Positions 54,193 to 64,000 of a stretch of 64,000 nucleotides of DNA are shown here, piece after piece (position 1 is the first letter of the stretch; every line of letters starts with the position of its first letter). The notes below the pieces were generated by a model. That model made no database searches and had not been told where the DNA came from. It worked only from the letters and a program-made list of their open reading frames with translations. A program made the translations under genes and the position numbers. Source of the DNA: Prinia subflava (Eukaryota > Chordata > Aves > Passeriformes > Cisticolidae); the NCBI RefSeq assembly GCF_021018805.1, contig NW_026960613.1, positions 558,001 through 622,000 on the forward strand. The letters are read 5' to 3'.

Positions 54193-55740
54193 ATGTTGCA
54201 GCATTCACTCACCTTCACAGTGAAAAAATGAGTCTTCTGATGTTTAGATGGAAACTCCTGTGTTCTAGCTTGTGCCCATTGGCTCCCAACCTGTCACTAG
54301 GCACTACTGAGAACATGTTTCCCTCTTCTTCATTCCTTCCCATCAGCTATTGGTACGCACTGATGAGAACCTCTCTGATTCTTCTCCAGGCTAAACACTC
54401 CCAGTTCTCTCAGTGTGACCACCTACACCTGACCCCTGGTAATATAGTTAACATAACTAATGCCATTAGGCAAATAGCTATTCTCTGTGACTGAACTGGG
54501 CACATATCAGTCCCATTTTCCCTCATAAGGCCTTGAAGGTCCTGTGCACTAGGCAGACTTCTCCCCTTTCCTGTCAGTCTCCAGGTTCCCAGGTGCCAGG
54601 CTAACTACTTTCCTCCTTACTGGCCTTGAAGGTCCCAGGGACCTGGCCAATCAGCTGGTTGTGACCCCGATACAGAACAAGGAAGCTTAGCAGCACATAT
54701 AGCACTGCCTATAAAATCAAGCAGTTAAAAGTCTTAAGTGGAACTTGGACTGAAACAACTGGGGGACAGCAAGACTTGTGATCCTCCAGTGGTCAGGGAT
54801 GCCTCCAACATCATCTGCTTCTACTGAGGATTTAGTGACTCAAAATCTTTTACATCTTTGAAGCCTAGATTATGATTGTTATATTGATATGGAAAGTCAT
54901 GTATTAAGATTTGACCTGACATGCAGATGATCCAGGTGATTAGAAGCCATAAGCTAAGCTATGCCTTGAAATTCTGTGCTATGCTACTTATACAATTGTG
55001 CTACACTGATTCTGCTTATTAAGACACCTGTTCTACTCTGATCATACCATTCTATGCTGATCATAAAAGTCTGGTAAAAAATAAAACTTTAATTGTAACT
55101 ACAACTTAGTTTCATTATCATTCTGCCAAGGATTTCCAAGAGCCTGTCTGTCCCCATAAAGCCAGGTGACAGCCTTTCTTCATAAGAGATGCTCCAATCC
55201 TTTAATCATCTTTGTGACTCTTCACTGGTCTCTCTCCATAATGTCCATGACTCTTGTACTGGAGGGCCCAGAACTGGACACAGTACTTTAGATGCAGCCT
55301 TACCAGTGCTGAGTAAAGGGGATCACCTTCTGTGACTTTCTGGCAACAACAGCCCAATGCAGCACAGGATGCTGTTAGCCTTCTTTGCCACGAGGACATA
55401 TTGCTGGTTCATGTTTAGCTTGGTGTCCACTAGGACACTTCAAACATACAGTCCTTTACTGCAAAGCTGCTTTCCAGTTGGTGAGCCCCCATCATGTACT
55501 GGTGCATGGGGTTGTTTTTTCCCAGGTGTGGGACTTGGCACTTTCCCTTGTTGAAATTCATGAGGTTCCTGACAGTCCATTTCTCCAGCCTGTCAAGGTA
55601 CCTTTGATGGCAGCATAACCCTCTGGTATATCAGCCATTCCTGCCAGTTTTGCATCATCTATGCACTTGCTGAGGGTGCACACTTTCCCACTGTCCAGAG
55701 GTGTTGGCAACTTGGTGTCAAAAATATATTTTGGGGTACT
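54193..55740 (-). pseudogene. CR1 fragment, minus strand, split by an LTR-like insert
   Basis: On the minus strand the pieces 54220-54413 and 55172-55740 encode CR1 ORF2 C-terminal text: the GVFSLEKN-like segment, then YSALVRLHLKYCVQFWALQY in the frame 55202-55399. The plus strand shows typical antisense CR1 text such as CTTCTCCAGGCTAAACACTCCCAG. Older and more diverged than the CR1 at 23837-28602. Confidence 0.75.
54414..55171 (+). mobile_element. LTR-like insert in the CR1 fragment
   Basis: 758 bp that splits collinear CR1 text (CTCTCAG on the left, CCTTTCTTCATAAGAG on the right). It begins TGTGACCACCT and ends CCAGGTGACA, roughly inverted ends. TATAAAATC (about 54710) and AATAAA (about 55079) suggest plus orientation. 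No clear TSD, so the LTR call is tentative. Confidence 0.55.
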
Positions 55741-55749
55741 CCTATAAGA

Positions 55750-58169
55750 TATTTTTCCCCCATCATCAGATTTTAGTATTCAAAGTCAAGCTTGGTAATT
55801 TACCTTAAACAACATAAAACAATTAAGTGTTCATGGATTAGTATGAAATGCTTAATGTGCCTCAAGGAAATTCAAAGCACTGTGCTATTATTCTCTTCAT
55901 TGCTCATCATGTCTAGTTTTGGATAAATTCTACTTTTTTAATTTAGTGAGGAAAATAAAATTCCAATTTTAGTTAAGCCCATTAATTCAAAGTAGTCAAA
56001 TCTATCAGCTAAACACTGACAAACACTTCTACTGTTCCCTGCTGCTGAACTACTGCTTACAGTGTGAGCTAGTGTGTTCTGGAAATAAGCTGCTTCCTCA
56101 CAGACTTGCATAAACCCCTGAGGAAGAATTTTTCTTTTATTTGGTGTAATACAGTTTAAGTATTATGCTTTACCTCAGTGAAATTCCATCTTACTGGCAT
56201 TCATACTTACATGGGAAAAAAATTGACTTCACAAGCAAACATTACATAGGGGAAAGTATTATACCAGCACACGTGGCCCAACTTTAAAATAATAAGCCTT
56301 TAAAAATTAAAATACAGAAGAAACTGCTTCTTTGCAGTCTGAAGTCACATCACTACATTTTGCTCATGAGAATAAAATTTAGTCATGAGTTGCACATAAA
56401 GGATTTATTTTAAATGTTTTAAGGATAGAGTTACATCATAATTATAAAAATTACTTACAGAATTAAGTAACAGATTTAAAGTGTTCATACTTCTAAATGC
56501 AAAGAAAATAAAAAAATGAAATCAAGCTCTAAAGATGAAGTCACTACCTAATTTTAAAATGTGAACACGAAGACCTTTGAACTATACACATACCAAGAAC
56601 CATCCAAATTGCACTAATGATATAAAATACAAAATACACAACATTTTCAAGGAACCAGAAACTGTTTTTTACCATAATTATTTTTTCCATTAAGCAACTG
56701 TAATTTATTCTATTTGAAGATGAATCCTCCATTTTAAAGAATTAATTTAAAGAAGATGCATACCTATTGTAATAAATAGGATTTTCCCCAAAGTATTTCA
56801 GTCTTTATGTAGTCCCACTTAGTTTAGGGTTTGTCATTCAAAAGAAAAAAAAATTCATTGTTTTACTTATCAATTATGATTTTATTTATTCTTGAACAGA
56901 ATACATGGTCCCTTCAAATGCTGTATGACACATACAACTGGAAAATTACCTTTCGTTTGAACTATGTTTGCCTGACCAGTGCATTTAATCCTATTAACAA
57001 CCATTCAAACAGCACAATAAGGAAATTCACAAAAACTGAACACAAAATAAAAGCAGAACAAATCCCAAACCTAAACATTATAACATGCAACTTCCGTTTG
57101 TTACATTGAATGTTCTAACCTTCTAAGCATGCAAAAAAGGATGATCTGCATTTAAGGTGGACTTTTTTCCTTTTAAAAAGTTTTCCATGGCAGCTCGACA
57201 TCATGCACACACAATATGCAACAATACTACAGCAGGTAAATGAGAGGCCAATAACTTTTATACAAAGATCAATGGCTTGTGTCATCACAAGACCTATGAC
57301 AAATTTGGAAATTAATGTTGAACCCCTAGAACAAGGGACCAACATGTAGTTACTAGGGTAACGCAAGCACTGCATGCAGATCTGAAACATGAGCCTAAAA
57401 TAAGTCCAAAACAGATGGCAGGGAGTGGAATAAGTCTCAAGTCTCAAAAAGGTGGTTTAAGCAATTAAAAAAACCAACCACAAAACTAAAAACACCCCTC
57501 CACACAAACCTTAAGAAAAAAAAGATGAAAAGGAAAAACCCATGCAACAGACAATGGGGACATCTAAAAACAACCATAAAATTTGACAGTATATACTGTA
57601 TAGATTATATTCTAATTAGCAAAATATGTGGTGTATTGGAGTGGCTTACATAAAACCCCACAAATGCAAGCCAAATGTTAAAAATGTTCCAGTAGAGCTA
57701 AACCTCAAATATTTCAAAACAAACCTTGTTGTTACATCCTTAGATGTAAAGCCCAAAATTCATTGTACTAAGTTATTAGTGTATTTTGTGTGTAATCAAT
57801 ACACTTATTCTTGTGCCACAAATATCAACTTGGGCTCATGGAGCCAGGCTCAGCTTTGAGATTTACATGCAGGACTCTTAAGAGTCAATAGAAAGCACAT
57901 AACAGATCTGCAGGATGAAAGCACTGTGTTGCAAATCTGCTCATTTTGTTCAAAACACAATGAAAATTTACTGACTCAGATACTTGGTGCTTAAAGACTG
58001 GATTGAGAAGTTGTGAACTGAAAGACAATAGCCTGCCTTTGGTTGCCCATGATGAAATACAGAACATAATGCAATATAGTAGCAAGGGACAAAGAATTGA
58101 TACCATATTTATACAGTATTACCATTTAACAGCATGAGGCACAAGCCTTAAGGCTAAAGCATGAAATTA

Positions 58170-58200
<31 letters not shown>

Positions 58201-59929
58201 GACAGAAAAGGACTTAAGCCACTGAGTCTTTGATATTAAGAATATCCACAACAGAGGTCAGATCCCTGATCTCTGATTAGCAGTATCTCTCCTGCATCCT
58301 TCCACTAACATCATAAGGTTGGATATCTATGTATTCCTTCTTTCCATCAATAGCCTTGACTGTATTCACATTCTTCACATACTGTATTTCTGTGAAGCAG
58401 TGGTTTGAAGCTTGTAGAGCTCTGCTTCAACATGAAAATTTTGTTGCTGTGCTGATCCTCATTACAATTATGATGCTTTTAAAAGTTGCTATTCTTAAAA
58501 AAACCCAAATACCCTAACCTTGATTTACAACTATCTTGCAAGATTAAAACTGTGAAAGGATTCTGCTGTTGCGGGCTGCTATTTACATCCACAATCTAAT
58601 GCAGATGACTGAACCAATGAGACAGCCTATAGCTCCCATTAGATATTACACCACTGGCATGCAAAACTAGTGTTCATAGAATGAAATTCATGTTAATGGC
58701 ATACCTCAAAGCAGGTACACCACAAAAGGCAACAACAGGTTTAAACTGTAGATTTGTTGGGACACTCCATACGTGGAAAAGCCAAAAATAGAATACATTG
58801 AAATGATGCCTTCTTGAACCAAAATGGTTAAAAATAATAGCAAACTCCAACACAAAACAAAGCAAAGGAATACAGCAGACTGAGGAGAGGGCAACAAATG
58901 CTTCTTCTCTAAAGGAGGTCCTCAGTGTAAAAGGACCTCATCTCCCATAAACTTGTATTTACTGTGTAAAAGATTAACTAATACTAGGTTTCTAAGTCCA
59001 CACAAACATCCAGGTTGCTAGGTTCTGATATTACATGAGAGACGACTGATTGCCAATGTGTAGTCCAAAGTCTGCTTAAGTAGCATTATATACTGTTAAA
59101 CTTGTGGCACCAAGCACTTGTATTCTGCTATGAAATGTGTATAACAAAACAGCACAACATTTAGGATTAAAGGCAGCTTTGTTGTGTGTATTTTACTGGT
59201 TCCTACAACTTGTAAACACAGGCCCTTAACTTTCATTTTCTAATTAACTGGATATACAGATTAAATATATTTTTATAGTTTAAAGCCTTTTCGCTGAAAG
59301 GTGCATAAGTCAAACACAATATCCTACTGCCCTGTGACTAGTAAAAACACACAAATATTTCCATGTACTGCAAGTTCTTAAAAAACTTAATTTGAAAGAG
59401 AGTAGAAACACAGTAAATTGATGTTACTTGGGTTAGACACTCCTTACTGCTGCACAAACTGTTTAAACCTTTCAGAAAAATCACCTCTGTCCCAACCCAG
59501 AAAACAAGGACTGCCAGTAGCCAAGAAATTAAATTTAATCTTGCAAAATAAGGCATAAGGAAAATAGCAAACTACACTTGCATGTGGCAGTTGAACAGGT
59601 GATGCAAGGTTGAAGAGAAAGTTAATCTAAGAAAAAATCTAGATTACAATACTAGATTGACTTCACACAGCTTGAATTTGCAACTGTTCTTTGCTTTTTA
59701 ACTCCGTACCACCCAAATAGATTGGTTTCCTTCAAGAAAAGGAGCTCTCTTACACAAGATGTGTCACGTTCACATAAATTTGTATTATTCAGAACAAAAC
59801 AGTTGCTGGCAGAGATTGTGGGTTCGCAGGGACATCTAAGATTTCATTCAACTGAAAAACAGTCAAGTCTGTGTCTACAAGTTTTACATTTAATAGTTCC
59901 ACAAATTTGGCAGAACTTTATGATAATGT
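55750..59929 (-). other. SPIN1: SPIN1 3' untranslated and downstream region
   Basis: 4.2 kb of A/T-rich sequence without ERV or CR1 text, directly after the SPIN1 stop on the minus strand. SPIN1 mRNAs in vertebrates have long 3' UTRs, so a good part is expected to be transcribed. A minus-strand double poly(A) signal AATAAATAAA lies at 56881-56890 and would give a 3' UTR of about 3 kb. Other single signals occur near 56404 and 56702. Which is used cannot be told. Short open frames here have no recognisable product. A 28-base A run lies at 58173-58200. Confidence 0.6.

Positions 59930-64000
<4,071 letters not shown>

Noticed and set aside
56831..57109. 92-codon plus-strand frame
   Set aside because: A/T-rich, no motif, antisense to the presumed SPIN1 3' UTR.
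58173..58200. Run of 28 A as the tail of a processed pseudogene or SINE
   Set aside because: No upstream gene body, no flanking repeat; on the SPIN1 strand it is a T run within the presumed 3' UTR.

Overview
This is vertebrate, almost certainly avian, DNA. Three coding exons of the spindlin gene SPIN1 lie on the minus strand at the right end (59930-63456) with canonical GT/AG splice sites. The rest is CR1 LINEs and layered endogenous retroviruses (ERVs) of avian type. No bacterial genes, CRISPR arrays or RNA genes were seen. In birds SPIN1 is a sex-linked Z/W gene. An SPIN1 gametolog beside about 55 kb that is nearly solid ERV suggests the female-specific W chromosome. That last step is inference: the window holds no direct Z/W comparison.

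Layout. 1-4000: an env remnant (ERV1) broken by an ERVL LTR, then its 3' LTR and an unrelated LTR. 4068-14797: a CR1 ORF2 copy split at 5566/14289 by 8.7 kb of ERV debris, including an alpharetrovirus-like pol/env piece on the minus strand and a gammaretrovirus-like pol-env-LTR (ERV2) whose env carries a 1.4 kb antisense solo LTR. 14870-20380: LTR pieces and a third ERV (ERV3) whose integrase holds an LTR within an LTR. 20381-41060: an antisense ERVL integrase scrap, then a large gamma-type ERV (ERV4: LTR, gag, protease, RT, RNase H, integrase, env, LTR). ERV4 has been opened by a nearly full-length CR1 (which itself contains a solo LTR) and by at least five LTR insertions. 41305-54192: an ERVL (LTR, PBS, gag, duplicated protease, RT, RNase H, integrase, LTR). 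Its RT holds one antisense LTR and one solo LTR, and inside that solo LTR sits a very young 4.5 kb non-autonomous ERV with identical 389-bp LTRs. 54193-55740: a minus-strand CR1 fragment. 55750-64000: SPIN1 3' UTR, exons and introns, almost free of ERVs.

How it works together. The nested insertions give a relative chronology, and many junctions show 4-, 5-, 6- or 7-bp target-site duplications (TSDs) that fix the boundaries. No ERV here has an intact coding set. The only gene that looks functional is SPIN1. Its 228 codons in the window are open and keep all eight aromatic-cage residues of the first two Tudor-like repeats. Family assignments rest on motifs seen in the sequence plus general knowledge of retroviral families; no database search was possible.
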